The notes: generated from the letters alone by a model not told the origin. DNA of 64,000 bases from Bacteroidota bacterium (GCA_017303995.1 JAFLBE010000025.1:1-64000); one strand, 5' to 3'; positions 1-8,897 are shown, counted from the first letter of the stretch. Translations and numbers: made by a program.

Positions 1-858
1 GAGTTTGGGCAGCCGGGAAATCCGTTGCCAAGAATCTTCCGTCTTCCTGATGATAAAGCCATTATCAACAGGATGGGTTTTAATAATGACGGGATGAATG
101 TAATTGCTGACAGGCTGGAAAAATTAAAAAACTTCCCCATCCCGGTCGGTGTTAATCTCGGGAAAAACAAATGGGTGCCCAATGAACAGGCACCTGATGC
201 TTTTCTGGCAGTTTTCAAAAAACTTTACAATCATGCTGACTTTTTTGTTGTTAATGTCTCGTCACCCAATACGCCCAACCTCAGAAAACTTCAGGATGCT
301 GACTCACTTCAGCAGATTTTTAACAGGTTGCATTCATTTCGTGCTCAACAATCAATTTCAAAACCGGTTCTGCTGAAACTAGCTCCCGATTTGTCAGATT
401 TTCAGCGGGAAGAAATTGCCGGGTTGGTTAAAACACTGAATATTGACGGACTTGTTATTTCAAACACGACGCTCGATCGTTCCGGGTTATTCAGTCCACA
501 AAAACTAACCTCCCAAACTGGCGGACTGTCCGGATTGCCGGTTCAATACCGTTCAACATTTATGATCAGGCAATTCAAAACCTGGCTGCCCGATGTACCC
601 ATTATCGGATCCGGCGGGATTTTTTCCGCCAAAGACGCACAGGAAAAACTGGACGCCGGAGCAGATCTGGTTCAGCTTTATACCGGATTTATTTACGAAG
701 GACCTGAATTGGTCAGAGAAGTTGGGAAAGTAAGTCCCACTGAACCTTCGAATAAGCAAAGAAGAATGTGCGGTACCATGCTTGCCTGGAAAATAGAAGC
801 AGAGAAGGAAAAGAATAGATTAGAAAAACAGATAGAAGAAGTTAATTCGAGGAAATAA
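1..858 (+). CDS. pyrD: Dihydroorotate dehydrogenase, class 2 (quinone), 5'-truncated by window
   Basis: Oxidises dihydroorotate to orotate with FMN, passing electrons to quinone; fourth step of UMP synthesis, at the inner membrane. The frame is already open at base 1 (EFGQPGNPLPRIFRLP), so the N-terminus lies outside the window; an in-frame TTG at 25 is not the start. Family signatures follow in order: GVNLGKNK, VNVSSPNTPNLR, LKLAPDLS, VISNTT, then the phosphate-binding end IIGSGGIFSA and LVQLYTGFIYEGP. The family normally stops shortly after GPELVRE; here about 40 extra residues follow, Lys/Glu-rich and probably helical (KIEAEKEKNRLEKQIEE). That tail is unusual and may come from a 3' insertion or frameshift. 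Identity is certain from the motifs; the role of the tail is unknown. Confidence 0.95.
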   Translation, partial: EFGQPGNPLPRIFRLPDDKAIINRMGFNNDGMNVIADRLEKLKNFPIPVGVNLGKNKWVPNEQAPDAFLAVFKKLYNHADFFVVNVSSPNTPNLRKLQDADSLQQIFNRLHSFRAQQSISKPVLLKLAPDLSDFQREEIAGLVKTLNIDGLVISNTTLDRSGLFSPQKLTSQTGGLSGLPVQYRSTFMIRQFKTWLPDVPIIGSGGIFSAKDAQEKLDAGADLVQLYTGFIYEGPELVREVGKVSPTEPSNKQRRMCGTMLAWKIEAEKEKNRLEKQIEEVNSRK

Positions 859-892
859 ATGCTTCGAAATGGGTGGCGTCAATTTTATTCGT

Positions 893-955
893 GTATCAGA
901 AAGGGCGTAGCCCTGACCTGTTTGCATGCCCGTGGCAAAGCCTTGGGTAGATTAA
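893..955. repeat. Degenerate interspersed repeat
   Basis: The phrase around 'GCCCGTGGCAAAGCCTTGGG' recurs in altered form at about 54965-54995 ('GCCCGCGGCGTAGCCTTGGG'), in a gene-free region on the far side of the window. It looks like one member of a dispersed intergenic repeat family. No reading frame of interest overlaps it. Confidence 0.5.
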
Positions 956-973
956 AAGTCAATGAAAATAAAA

Positions 974-1032
974 AAAGCTCCGTAGGAGCGATCTGTTAGA
1001 AATTGAATAATGGGTCGCTCCTACGGAGCTTT
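974..1032. repeat. Palindromic repeat, perfect 18-bp arms
   Basis: Left arm 974-991 (AAAGCTCCGTAGGAGCGA) is the exact reverse complement of 1015-1032, separated by 23 bases. A diverged relative lies at about 3690-3760 (AAGCTTCG-TAGAAGCGACC ... GGTCGCTGCTCCGCAGCTT). It sits downstream of pyrD and of the convergent mlaE-type gene, so it could also act as a terminator, but the family recurs elsewhere as a dispersed REP-like element. Confidence 0.75.
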
Positions 1033-1050
1033 CCAAATTTGTGGGGGTTG

Positions 1051-1090
1051 CTTCTACAAATGGGTCGCACCTCTGGTGCTTCAAAATGAA
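1051..1090. repeat. Short interspersed repeat (GGGTCGCACC family)
   Basis: 'CTACAAATGGGTCGCACC' followed by 'TCTGGTGCTTC' matches, in the opposite orientation, the sequence at about 3640-3673 (GCACCAGCGGTGCGACCCGTTTGTAG). The internal GCACC/GGTGC can pair. Same class of small intergenic repeats as 974-1032. Confidence 0.55.
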
Positions 1091-1148
1091 ATTTGCAATT
1101 TTTATAAAACTGGGTTTACTAGTGCGTAATTCGTAATTCGCAATTTCC

Positions 1149-1928
1149 TCAATCAAAAAACAAACTCCACAGAACATAATCTGCCACGAGAATAGAAGCT
1201 GAAGAAAGCACAAAAGCTTTAATTGTTGACTTCCCGACGCCTTCTGCCCCACCTTCAGTTTGAAATCCAATATGGCAGCCAAGTAACGCAGTTAGTCCGC
1301 CAAAGACAACTGATTTTGAAATCCCGTAAACCAGATCATTCAAAATGAAATATTTTTGAACCGAATAGAAAAAAGTCTGAGCCGAAACCCCAAGAAATGC
1401 ATTAGAAACCACAAATGCCCCAAATAGTGCAACTGTATTTGCAAAAATCACAAGAATTGGAAGCATGGTGAAAGCCGCCAAAAAACGGGGCATCGCCAGA
1501 AAGCGGGTGGGCGGAATTGACATCACCTGAAGTGCATCAAGTTGTTCGGTCACCTTCATGGTTCCAATTTCTGCTGCGATTGAAGCACCAACCCGACCGG
1601 CAATAATGATCCCGGTCAAAACCGGACCGAGTTCAAGAAAAATTGCCCGGCTTACGGCTGAACCCACAAAAGAGTTGGGCATCATGCCCTTAAATTGATA
1701 GGCGGCTTGCAGAGCAGCAACAGCACCGGTAAAGACACCAATAACCAAAACCAACGGAAGTGATCCCACTCCGATCAGGTGCATTTGCTGAAGAACAAGA
1801 GCTCTGTCACGCCATAAACGGTTAAGCGAAAGCAGAATATCCCGCAACAAAACGGCAATCGCCCCAAAATCCCTGAAGAAAGTTTGGGTTTTCCGTCCGA
1901 TAAGATTGAATAAAAACTTGGTTAACAT
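1149..1928 (-). CDS. mlaE: MlaE-family lipid ABC transporter permease
   Basis: Inner-membrane permease of the Mla/MCE-type system that moves phospholipids between inner and outer membranes, working with an ATPase (MlaF) and a substrate-binding MCE protein (MlaD). The 259-residue length and multiple hydrophobic helices fit the family, as do the motifs VLVIGVFTGAVAALQAAYQ, LGPVLTGIIIAGRVGASIAAEIG, KVTEQLDALQVM and TEGGAEGVG near the C-terminus. The start is an ATG at 1928. The usual partner genes are not beside it: downstream is repeat DNA and upstream is divergent trpC, so the ATPase and MCE protein must be elsewhere. An alternative is a YrbE-type permease for another lipid; family assignment is secure, substrate is not. 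Confidence 0.9.
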   Translation of the reverse strand: MLTKFLFNLIGRKTQTFFRDFGAIAVLLRDILLSLNRLWRDRALVLQQMHLIGVGSLPLVLVIGVFTGAVAALQAAYQFKGMMPNSFVGSAVSRAIFLELGPVLTGIIIAGRVGASIAAEIGTMKVTEQLDALQVMSIPPTRFLAMPRFLAAFTMLPILVIFANTVALFGAFVVSNAFLGVSAQTFFYSVQKYFILNDLVYGISKSVVFGGLTALLGCHIGFQTEGGAEGVGKSTIKAFVLSSASILVADYVLWSLFFD

Positions 1929-2030
1929 ATTACAATTTAAACATTTAAAGTCATTTTTTCCCTATCAATAAACCACAAATTTGAGTTTTCAGCCTGATTT
2001 AGTGAAATTGATTAAAAATCAGGAGTCCAC

Positions 2031-2810
2031 TTGTCTCAAATTCCCATGACTATTCTGGAAAAAATCGTTCAGACCAAGATGCAGGAAATCACCCACATCA
2101 AGTCTCAGGCTCAGCCTCACGTTCATCAGACAAAACCAACTCCTTCTTTTCGTAAGGCCATTCACCAGTCTGAAATCCAGATTATAGCCGAAATAAAAAA
2201 AGCGTCGCCAAGCCGGGGAATCCTGATTGAGAATTTTAATCCGGTTGAACTGGCAAAGCAATACGCTGAGGGTAGTGCTGCTGCTTTTTCAGTTTTAACT
2301 GATGAGCATTATTTTCAGGGAAGTTTAACAGACCTTGCAACGGTTTGTGAACTTGAATTGAAACCTGCAATCCGGAAAGATTTTATCATTGATCCGGTTC
2401 AGATTGAGCAGGCATTTTCAGCCGGGGCAAGTGCAGTTTTGTTGATTGTCGCGATTTTATCTGACCGGCAACTGAAAGAATTGTATAAGGTTGCACATAA
2501 TCTCAAACTTGATGTGCTTGTTGAAGTGCACACTTTACCCGAACTCAGACGGTCTTTTATCCTCGAAAACCCCATCATCGGCATTAACAACCGGAATCTG
2601 CATAATTTTCATGTGGATCTGAATGTAGCCCTGTCATTGGTAAAACACTTACCGGCTGATTATACCAAAGTCACCGAATCAGGCATTTTCACACGGGAAG
2701 ATATGCTGAAGATGCAGGATGCAGGATTTCAGGCCGCCCTGATCGGTGAAAGTCTCGTCAAATCCGGCGATCCGGTAAAAAAACTGAAAGAACTTCTTGG
2801 TAAAAGTTAA
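2031..2810 (+). CDS. trpC: Indole-3-glycerol phosphate synthase
   Basis: Ring-closing and decarboxylating step of tryptophan synthesis, CdRP to indole-3-glycerol phosphate; cytoplasmic TIM barrel. The 259-residue frame carries the family motifs IIAEIKKASPSRG (catalytic Lys), FSVLTDEHYFQGS, RKDFIIDP, IIGINNRNLHNFHVD, VTESGI and AALIGESLV. I chose the TTG at 2031 because AGGAG at 2021-2025 is well spaced for it; an ATG at 2046 (MTILEKIV) would be 20 bases away and is the alternative. The gene overlaps trpF by 14 bases, so the two are probably translationally coupled. It is separated from trpB by the pnt operon. Confidence 0.96.
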   Translation: MSQIPMTILEKIVQTKMQEITHIKSQAQPHVHQTKPTPSFRKAIHQSEIQIIAEIKKASPSRGILIENFNPVELAKQYAEGSAAAFSVLTDEHYFQGSLTDLATVCELELKPAIRKDFIIDPVQIEQAFSAGASAVLLIVAILSDRQLKELYKVAHNLKLDVLVEVHTLPELRRSFILENPIIGINNRNLHNFHVDLNVALSLVKHLPADYTKVTESGIFTREDMLKMQDAGFQAALIGESLVKSGDPVKKLKELLGKS

Positions 2811-3405
2811 AATCTGCGGATTAACCCGTTTTGAGGATGTCAATCTAGCAATTGAACTCGGGGCATCTGCCCTTGGGTTTATTTTTGCACCTGTAAGTAA
2901 ACGCTTCAATCCGCCCGAAAACCGGGACTGGATCAGAAACCTGAAAGTTACCGTACCAAAAGTTGGCGTGTTTATGGATCAGCCGGTTTCAGAAATCAAC
3001 GAAATTGCTGAATTCTGTAAACTCGACCGGATTCAGTATCACGGTCTTTTAACCGATTCCGAAATTTCTGGTTTATCTGTTCCCTTCTGGCAGGTTCTAT
3101 CAACTTCTGATATAGAATCAGGATCAATCCCCCTCCACCCCAACATTGAATTTTACCTGATTGACAGTTCAATCAAAGGCAAAACCGGCGGAACCGGAAT
3201 TCCCTTCGACTGGAAAGTTCTGCAGAATTTAAATCTCCCTAAGCCACTTATCGTTGCCGGCGGATTGTCCCCTGACAATGTAAAGGATTTGCTGTCCGTT
3301 TATCCGGCAAATTTCATTGATCTCTCAAGCGGTGTTGAACAAAGCCCGGGAATTAAGGATGCGGGAAAAATGAGAAGATTGTTTGAGGTTTTGTGGGGGA
3401 AATAG
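2797..3405 (+). CDS. trpF: Phosphoribosylanthranilate isomerase
   Basis: Converts phosphoribosylanthranilate to CdRP, the substrate of the overlapping upstream trpC product. The frame starts at a TTG inside the end of trpC and opens with VKVKICGLTRFEDV, the family's catalytic-Cys segment (KICG). Later motifs are ALGFIFAP-SKR, VGVFMDQP, IQYHG, GGTGIPFDW (catalytic Asp region), LIVAGGLSPDNV and DLSSGVEQSPGIKD. At 202 residues it is full length. No terminator follows immediately; the downstream 600 bases are repeats and then the shared hairpin at 3941. Confidence 0.96.
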   Translation: MVKVKICGLTRFEDVNLAIELGASALGFIFAPVSKRFNPPENRDWIRNLKVTVPKVGVFMDQPVSEINEIAEFCKLDRIQYHGLLTDSEISGLSVPFWQVLSTSDIESGSIPLHPNIEFYLIDSSIKGKTGGTGIPFDWKVLQNLNLPKPLIVAGGLSPDNVKDLLSVYPANFIDLSSGVEQSPGIKDAGKMRRLFEVLWGK

Positions 3406-3416
3406 AGTATTAAAAA

Positions 3417-3613
3417 CTCCCCTCCTTTGCAAGGAGGGGAAATCCCGAAAGCGTTCGGGATGGGGTGGTTATTCTTGAATTTTTCAAAAACAGCCAAACC
3501 ACCACGGCTTCGCCACCCCTCCTTGAAAAGGAGGGGAATTTTCGCACTAAACTGTATTTTAAGTTTTAATTTGAATTTAAACTCCCCTCCCCCGATAAAA
3601 TCGGGATTTACAA
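3417..3613. repeat. Cluster of GGAGGGG/CCCCTCC hairpin repeats
   Basis: Two inverted CCCCTCCTT..AAGGAGGGG hairpins, at 3417-3440 and about 3515-3538. The second is preceded by AACCACCACGGCTTCGCC. A related CTCCCCTCCCCCGATAAAATCGGG string lies at 3583-3606. The same family occurs at 3865-3912, 33960-34012 and 49678-49910. Small frames across the cluster are artefacts of the repeats. Confidence 0.75.
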
Positions 3614-3639
3614 CTTTGCAATAAGGGGAAAAAACGTTT

Positions 3640-3800
3640 TGCAGCACCAGCGGTGCGACCCGTTTGTAGATAATTAATAGTGTGTGATAACAAAGCTTCG
3701 TAGAAGCGACCTGTAACGAAATAGGAACCTATAAACTGGTCGCTGCTCCGCAGCTTTTTTTGTTTTTTTGTGATTTTCTACAAACGGGTCGGGGCTCTGA
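3640..3800. repeat. Cluster of GGTCGC-type palindromic repeats
   Basis: Contains a reversed copy of the 1051-1090 element (3640-3673), a diverged copy of the 974-1032 palindrome (about 3690-3760), and another 'CTACAAACGGGTCG' start at about 3778. Members of the family abut one another, a pattern of accumulation in one intergenic gap. Confidence 0.65.
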
Positions 3801-3864
3801 CCCTGCAAATATTGTCATCCTTCGATACAGCCCTGCTTCGCAGTGCCACTCAGGATGACAATAA

Positions 3865-3912
3865 TAAACCACCCCGGCTTCGCCACCCCTCCTTGAAAAG
3901 GAGGGGAATTTT
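3865..3912. repeat. GGAGGGG hairpin repeat
   Basis: AACCACCCCGGCTTCGCCAC followed by CCCTCCTTGAAAAGGAGGGG; near-identical to 3498-3543 and to copies at 33960 and 49735-49905. Confidence 0.75.
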
Positions 3913-3940
3913 CACCGCAATCCAAAATCCCCAAAAACAA

Positions 3941-3970
3941 AAAAGTCAGTTTTGCAACTGACTTTTTTGT
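3941..3970. terminator. Bidirectional rho-independent terminator
   Basis: Stem AAAAGTCAGTT / AACTGACTTTT with a TTGC loop, flanked by an A run on the left and a T run on the right. It can end both the pnt operon (minus strand, stop at 4027) and read-through from trpCF. Confidence 0.8.
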
Positions 3971-4026
3971 TTTAATTATCCGACCGGGAGGTCGGATTTA
4001 CAATTTGTAAACCATGGAAAACGAGA

Positions 4027-5436
4027 TTAACTGTTCATGGCTTTCAGCTCATTGACGAGTTTGGAAATGGCATCTTTTGCATCCCCGAAATACATCAAGG
4101 TATTATCCATGTAGAACAGATCATTTTCGATTCCGGCATAACCGGCATTCATCGATCGTTTTACAACAATCACCGTTTTAGAGTAATCCACATTCAGAAT
4201 CGGCATACCATAAATGGTAGATTGCGGATTGTTTCTGGCTGCAGGATTCACCACGTCGTTTGCACCGATAACCAGAGAAATATCCACATTTTTGAAATCG
4301 TCGTTGATTTCATCCAGCGGGAATAACTTGTCATACGGAACGTTCGATTCAGCTAGCAAAATATTCATGTGACCCGGCATCCGACCCGCAACCGGGTGAA
4401 TCGCAAACCGAACATCCGTTCCATTTTTTTCAAGAACGTTCATCAATTCTTTCACTGCATGCTGAGCCTGAGAAACGGCCATTCCGTAACCCGGAACAAT
4501 CATGACCTTGCTGGCACCAGAGAACAACATGGCTGCTTCTTCAGTATCAACAGATTTCACAACCTTATCTGCTGCAGACGAATCGCCGGCTCCGGTGTCG
4601 GCAACATTTGCCCATCCGCCAAGCAGCACATTCATGATTGACCGGTTCATGGCCTTGCACATAATATTGGTGAGGATGATACCCGAAGCACCAACCAAAG
4701 CACCGGCAATAATGAGCATGTTATTATCAATCACAAATCCCGTTGCTGATCCGGCAATACCCGAATAGGAATTCAGAAGGGAAATAGCCACTGGCATATC
4801 GGCACCACCAATGGGCATCACAAGCAAAACGCCAAGCAGCAATGAAAGGCCCACAACCAATTCAAAGAACAACATATTGTCGGGTTGTGAGATCCCGAGT
4901 CCAATCAGAGTAAAGATGGCCAGAATCAGGAGGATGACAACCACATTCTGTCCGGGAATTTTCACCACTTTTCCGGTCACAATCCCCTGTAACTTACCGA
5001 AGGCAATCAGGGAACCGGTAAAAGTCACCGCACCGATGAGCAGGCTGAGTCCGACAGAAACCAGAAACTTACCGCCATCATCAGGGAAACCCAGCAAACT
5101 AACGTGATAATACTCGGCCATTCCAACCAGGGCAGAAGCACCGCCGCCAAATCCGTTGAGCAGCCCCACCATTTGTGGCATGGCGGTCATCTGAACCTTG
5201 TAGGCAAGAACAGCACCAATTGCGGAACCAATAACCAGACCGGCAATAATCAGTTCATAAGAAATGATATGACGATCCATCAGGGTTACAACAATTGCCA
5301 AAAGCATACCAATACCGGAAATCAAATTCCCGTTTTTGGCAGTTGCCGGTGAACTCATCCGCTTAATTCCGAAAATGAACAGAAAAGAAGCAACGAGGTA
5401 GGTTATATTAATCAGAATTTCTTTAAAATTTTCCAT
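4027..5436 (-). CDS. pntB: NAD(P) transhydrogenase subunit beta
   Basis: Membrane and NADP(H)-binding subunit of the proton-translocating transhydrogenase, which uses the proton motive force to reduce NADP+ with NADH. The first ~270 residues are a bundle of hydrophobic helices with the family motif MPQMVGLLNGFGGGASALVG. The last ~180 residues form the NADP-binding domain III, with VMIVPGYGMAVSQAQHAV, FAIHPVAGRMPGHMN, LVIGANDVVNPAA, YGMPILNVDYSKTV and KRSMNAGYAGIEN. At 469 residues it is full length. It is the last gene of the pntAA-pntAB-pntB operon, 7 bases after pntAB. Confidence 0.97.
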   Translation of the reverse strand: MENFKEILINITYLVASFLFIFGIKRMSSPATAKNGNLISGIGMLLAIVVTLMDRHIISYELIIAGLVIGSAIGAVLAYKVQMTAMPQMVGLLNGFGGGASALVGMAEYYHVSLLGFPDDGGKFLVSVGLSLLIGAVTFTGSLIAFGKLQGIVTGKVVKIPGQNVVVILLILAIFTLIGLGISQPDNMLFFELVVGLSLLLGVLLVMPIGGADMPVAISLLNSYSGIAGSATGFVIDNNMLIIAGALVGASGIILTNIMCKAMNRSIMNVLLGGWANVADTGAGDSSAADKVVKSVDTEEAAMLFSGASKVMIVPGYGMAVSQAQHAVKELMNVLEKNGTDVRFAIHPVAGRMPGHMNILLAESNVPYDKLFPLDEINDDFKNVDISLVIGANDVVNPAARNNPQSTIYGMPILNVDYSKTVIVVKRSMNAGYAGIENDLFYMDNTLMYFGDAKDAISKLVNELKAMNS

Positions 5437-5443
5437 GACTCAC

Positions 5444-5728
5444 TCACTTCTTTTTGAACATGCGGAGCATCCGGTCAGTCACCAGATAGCCACCCACGAC
5501 GTTAATCATTGCAAAAACAACAGCTACAAATCCCATTATGCTGCTTGCATTTGTCTCACCGATTCCGGCGGCAATCAAGGATCCGATAATGGTAATTCCT
5601 GAAATGGCATTAGAGCCGGACATCAGGGGAGTGTGCAGGGTTGGCGGTACTTTGTTGATGAGTTCAACACCCACAAAAGCAGCCAGAACAAACACATAAA
5701 TGAGCATGAGTAAAGATGTACCTTCCAT
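5444..5728 (-). CDS. pntAB: NAD(P) transhydrogenase subunit alpha, part 2 (membrane segment)
   Basis: Small membrane subunit of the three-gene type of transhydrogenase, equivalent to the C-terminal helices of E. coli PntA. About 94 residues with three hydrophobic segments; HTPLMSGSNAISGITIIG is the family signature, followed by MGFVAVVFAMINVVGGYLVTDRML at the end. Two ATGs are adjacent (5731 and 5728). A strong AAGGAGGT lies only 2 bases before the first, so the second is the better start. It sits between pntAA and pntB with 7-base gaps, in an operon whose product is one proton-pumping complex. Confidence 0.95.
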   Translation of the reverse strand: MEGTSLLMLIYVFVLAAFVGVELINKVPPTLHTPLMSGSNAISGITIIGSLIAAGIGETNASSIMGFVAVVFAMINVVGGYLVTDRMLRMFKKK

Positions 5729-5738
5729 CATGACCTCC

Positions 5739-6887
5739 TTATTTCGCTAAAAGCGGAGCAACCCGCTGATTAATAATTTGTCCCTGATGAACAATCAGAG
5801 CACCTTTTACAATTTCGTCATTCAGGTCAAGTGTCACTTCACCATTTTTACTGATGTGCCCGAGCAGAGCCAGCAGGTTTTTGGAATAAAGATCGCTTGA
5901 CTGTGTTGAAAGGAGAGCAGGCAAATTGGCATGACCAATGATCTTAACACCATGTTTCACAACCGTTTTTCCTTTTTCAGATCCTTCAACATTTCCGCCA
6001 AATTCAACAGCCATATCCAGAACAACTGAACCTGGTTTCATCGATTTGATCATGGCTTCAGTGACGAGAACCGGTGCTTTTCTGCCGGGAATCAAAGCCG
6101 TTGTGATCACAATATCTGCATTTGAAACGTGTTTGGAGATGACATCTTTCTGACGCTGAAGGAATTCTGGTGAGGCTTCTTTGGCATATCCTCTTTCATC
6201 CTGAAGATCAGCCATGCCTTCCACTTCAATAAACTTGCCGCCGAGCGACATCACTTCTTCTTTCACAGCAAGCCGTACGTCAGAAACTTCAACGACAGCA
6301 CCCAGACGTTTTGCTGTTCCCAGCGCTTGCAATCCGGCAACACCGGCACCCATGATGACAACTCTTGCCGGAGTAATGGTACCGGCAGCCGTCATGAGCA
6401 GAGGGAAAATCCGCCCGAATTCATTGGCAGCAAGCAAGACTGATTTGTAACCGGCAAGATTTGCCTGTGATGACAAAGCATCCATACGCTGGGCTTTGGT
6501 TGTTCTCGGAACCATATCCATTGAAATAAAATCAATTCCGGCAGAAGCACAGGCAGCAGCACTTTCAGGATAAGCCATCACAAAGGCAAGAGCAATGAGC
6601 AAACTGCCTTTTTTCATCATCTGAACTTCAGGTTTTCCTGTTACCGGATGCACATCCGGCCGGCCGACTTTTAAAATCACGTCAGCTTTTTCATAAACTT
6701 CCTTTGCGGAAGCTGCCAGGGTTGCGCCTGCTTTTTCATAATCTTCGTTGAGAAAATGGGCAGAACTTCCTGCATCCTTTTCAACAACAACCTGGAAGCC
6801 GGATTTAATCAGTTTTGCAACTGTATCCGGAACCATGGCCACCCGGAACTCACCGTCCAGGATTTCTTTTGGTACACCAATTATCAC
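5739..6887 (-). CDS. pntAA: NAD(P) transhydrogenase subunit alpha, part 1 (NAD-binding)
   Basis: Soluble NAD(H)-binding domain I, related to alanine dehydrogenase. Motifs: IGVPKEILDGEFRVAMVPD at the start, VVVEKDAGS, VPRTTKAQRMDALSSQANLAGY, the dinucleotide fold VVIMGAGVAGLQALGTAKRLGA, and KSMKPGSVVLDMAVEFGGNVE. The start is a GTG at 6887, preceded by GGGAGA at suitable spacing. 382 residues is the normal size for a separate PntAA. First gene of the operon; the 800 bases upstream are repeat-rich, and I could not pick out a convincing promoter. Confidence 0.97.
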   Translation of the reverse strand: MIIGVPKEILDGEFRVAMVPDTVAKLIKSGFQVVVEKDAGSSAHFLNEDYEKAGATLAASAKEVYEKADVILKVGRPDVHPVTGKPEVQMMKKGSLLIALAFVMAYPESAAACASAGIDFISMDMVPRTTKAQRMDALSSQANLAGYKSVLLAANEFGRIFPLLMTAAGTITPARVVIMGAGVAGLQALGTAKRLGAVVEVSDVRLAVKEEVMSLGGKFIEVEGMADLQDERGYAKEASPEFLQRQKDVISKHVSNADIVITTALIPGRKAPVLVTEAMIKSMKPGSVVLDMAVEFGGNVEGSEKGKTVVKHGVKIIGHANLPALLSTQSSDLYSKNLLALLGHISKNGEVTLDLNDEIVKGALIVHQGQIINQRVAPLLAK

Positions 6888-7194
6888 CGTTTCGTCTCCC
6901 TATGATATTGAGATCGTTTAGTCTTTATATGTAAAGATGAAGCATCACTAAAGTTAATAAATTAAAGTACAAAAAAGGAACCGAGACCATTAAGTCTCCA
7001 TTAGTAAGGGGAAGGAATCGCAAAATACTTTTACCACAGAGGCCACAAAGTTAAACACACCCAAGCTAAAGCACGGGTCTATGGAGAGGTCACAAAGGAT
7101 TTTAAAAGAAAGCTAAAAGTTTTCATTTCATGCAAAAAAAAATGAATTAATCCCTCTGTTTACCTTTTTATTTTACTAACACCTTTGTGGTTAA

Positions 7195-7505
7195 ATGAAT
7201 TTGTATTTTCTGTTTTTTGCCTTTAACCTAAAAAAAGAATTTTGTATTCCTCCGTGCCCCTCTGTTAAAGCCTCTTGTTTTCTCTGTGGTTAAAGAATTT
7301 TGTATTTCTCTGCGTTCCTCTGTGATTAACTCTGCTCCCTCTGCGGTAAAATGAATTTGTATTTTCTGCATTTTGCCTTTAACCCAAAAAAGGAATTTGT
7401 ATTCCTCCGTGCCCCTCTGTGAAATCCTCTTGTGCTCTCTGTGGTTAAAGAATTTTGTATTTTTCTGCGTTCCTCTGTGATTAACTCTGCTCCCTCTGCG
7501 GTAAA
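7195..7505. repeat. Tandem direct duplication, 156 + 155 bp
   Basis: Unit 1 (7195-7350) and unit 2 (7351-7505) are nearly identical head to tail, and a third copy starts at 7506 (ATGAATTTTAT) but ends at once. Each unit is built from CCTCTGTG/CTCTGCGG-type strings; related fragments are at 7034-7110, 25955-25985 and 36462-36605. The 86-residue frame across it is a repeat artefact. The rest of 6888-7694 holds fragments of the same family and no gene. Confidence 0.85.
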
Positions 7506-7694
7506 ATGAATTTTATCTGCATGAAAATCGATTTCCACCCATCCAGTTTTTAAATTTAACTGAAATGACCCGGCACTCAAAACCAATCTGCCAGTTTTTG
7601 TGTTACTGAGATGGTAAAATCAGAGACAAGGGTCACTTTTATTTTTCGGATTTTCATTTTTTAACCTGACCGGTAACCGACAGGACTTTACTAC

Positions 7695-8897
7695 ATGATT
7701 ACTTATTCCAACATCCCCGACAAAACAGGTCATTTCGGACCTTATGGCGGGAAATTTATTCCTGAAACCCTTATTCCCGTTGCTGAAGAAATTGAGCAGG
7801 AATATTACCGTGCAAAAGATGATCCTGCCTTCTGGGATGAATTTGAAGATTTACTCAAAAATTATGTCGGCAGACCTTCACCACTTTATGAAGCAAAAAG
7901 ACTATCCGCACACCTCGGCGGTAACCGCCGGATCTGGTTGAAACGGGAAGATTTAAATCACACCGGCGCTCACAAAATCAATAATACGGTGGGACAGGTT
8001 TTACTCGCCAACCGGATGGGCAAAAAGAGAATTATCGCCGAAACAGGCGCCGGTCAGCATGGTGTTGCCACAGCAACCGTTTGTGCCCTTTTCGGACTTC
8101 AATGCATCGTTTACATGGGTGAAGAAGACATCCACCGGCAGGAACCCAATGTTTACCGCATGAAATTGCTCGGTGCTGAAGTTCGTACCGTAACCTCCGG
8201 TTCAAAAACACTGAAGGATGCAACCAACGAAGCCATCCGTGACTGGGTTACCAATCCGGATGATACGTATTACATTATTGGTTCTGTTGTCGGGATGCAC
8301 CCTTTCCCGATGATTGTCAGAGATTTTCAATCCATTATCGGGAAGGAAACGATTCGGCAGAGTTATGAACAAATCGGTGATCTGCCAGATTATGTTCTGG
8401 CGTGTGTCGGTGGCGGATCAAATGCCATCGGAATGTTCCACCCGATGATTCCCTATTCTGATCAGGTTAAACTCATTGGTGTTGAAGCTGCCGGACACGG
8501 AATCCATACCAACGCCCATGCTGCAACGTTAACACTCGGAACTCCCGGCGTGATCCACGGTGCTATGACCTATTTGTTACAGGATGCTGCCGGACAGGTT
8601 CAAATTGCCCATTCGATTTCTGCAGGATTGGATTACCCGGGCGTCGGACCTGAACATTCCTACCTGAAAGATCAGAAAATTGTAGAATACTATTCAGCAA
8701 CAGATTCTGAAGCCTTAAAAGCAGTGACACTTCTTTCCAGGTTGGAAGGAATTATTCCTGCTCTTGAAAGTGCCCATGCCATCGCTTATCTTTTGGAAAA
8801 TCCGGGTAAATTCGCCGAAAACACACACATTGTCATCAACCTTTCCGGTCGTGGCGATAAGGATTTGGCAACTTATATGCGGGAGTTGGATCTGTAA
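7695..8897 (+). CDS. trpB: Tryptophan synthase beta chain
   Basis: PLP enzyme condensing indole with serine to give tryptophan, normally in an alpha2-beta2 complex. Motifs: [42 protein letters not shown] (PLP Lys about residue 94), [43 protein letters not shown] (PLP phosphate loop), [25 protein letters not shown] and NLSGRGDKD. At 400 residues it is the standard TrpB1 type, which expects TrpA. No trpA follows; the next gene is unrelated, so the trp genes are dispersed here. AGGA at 7681-7684 precedes the ATG. Confidence 0.97.
   Translation: MITYSNIPDKTGHFGPYGGKFIPETLIPVAEEIEQEYYRAKDDPAFWDEFEDLLKNYVGRPSPLYEAKRLSAHLGGNRRIWLKREDLNHTGAHKINNTVGQVLLANRMGKKRIIAETGAGQHGVATATVCALFGLQCIVYMGEEDIHRQEPNVYRMKLLGAEVRTVTSGSKTLKDATNEAIRDWVTNPDDTYYIIGSVVGMHPFPMIVRDFQSIIGKETIRQSYEQIGDLPDYVLACVGGGSNAIGMFHPMIPYSDQVKLIGVEAAGHGIHTNAHAATLTLGTPGVIHGAMTYLLQDAAGQVQIAHSISAGLDYPGVGPEHSYLKDQKIVEYYSATDSEALKAVTLLSRLEGIIPALESAHAIAYLLENPGKFAENTHIVINLSGRGDKDLATYMRELDL

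Noticed and set aside
3427-3961. Small plus-strand frames
   Set aside because: They translate GGAGGGG and GGTCGC repeats (RLRHPSLKRRGIF) and show no homology.
4369-5352. Plus-strand frames opposite pntB
   Set aside because: Antisense shadows of a clearly coding gene.
7326-7586. 86-residue minus-strand frame
   Set aside because: Lies over the 156-bp tandem repeat; the peptide (TEGAELITEERRKIQNS) is a translation of the CCTCTGTG repeat and not a protein.
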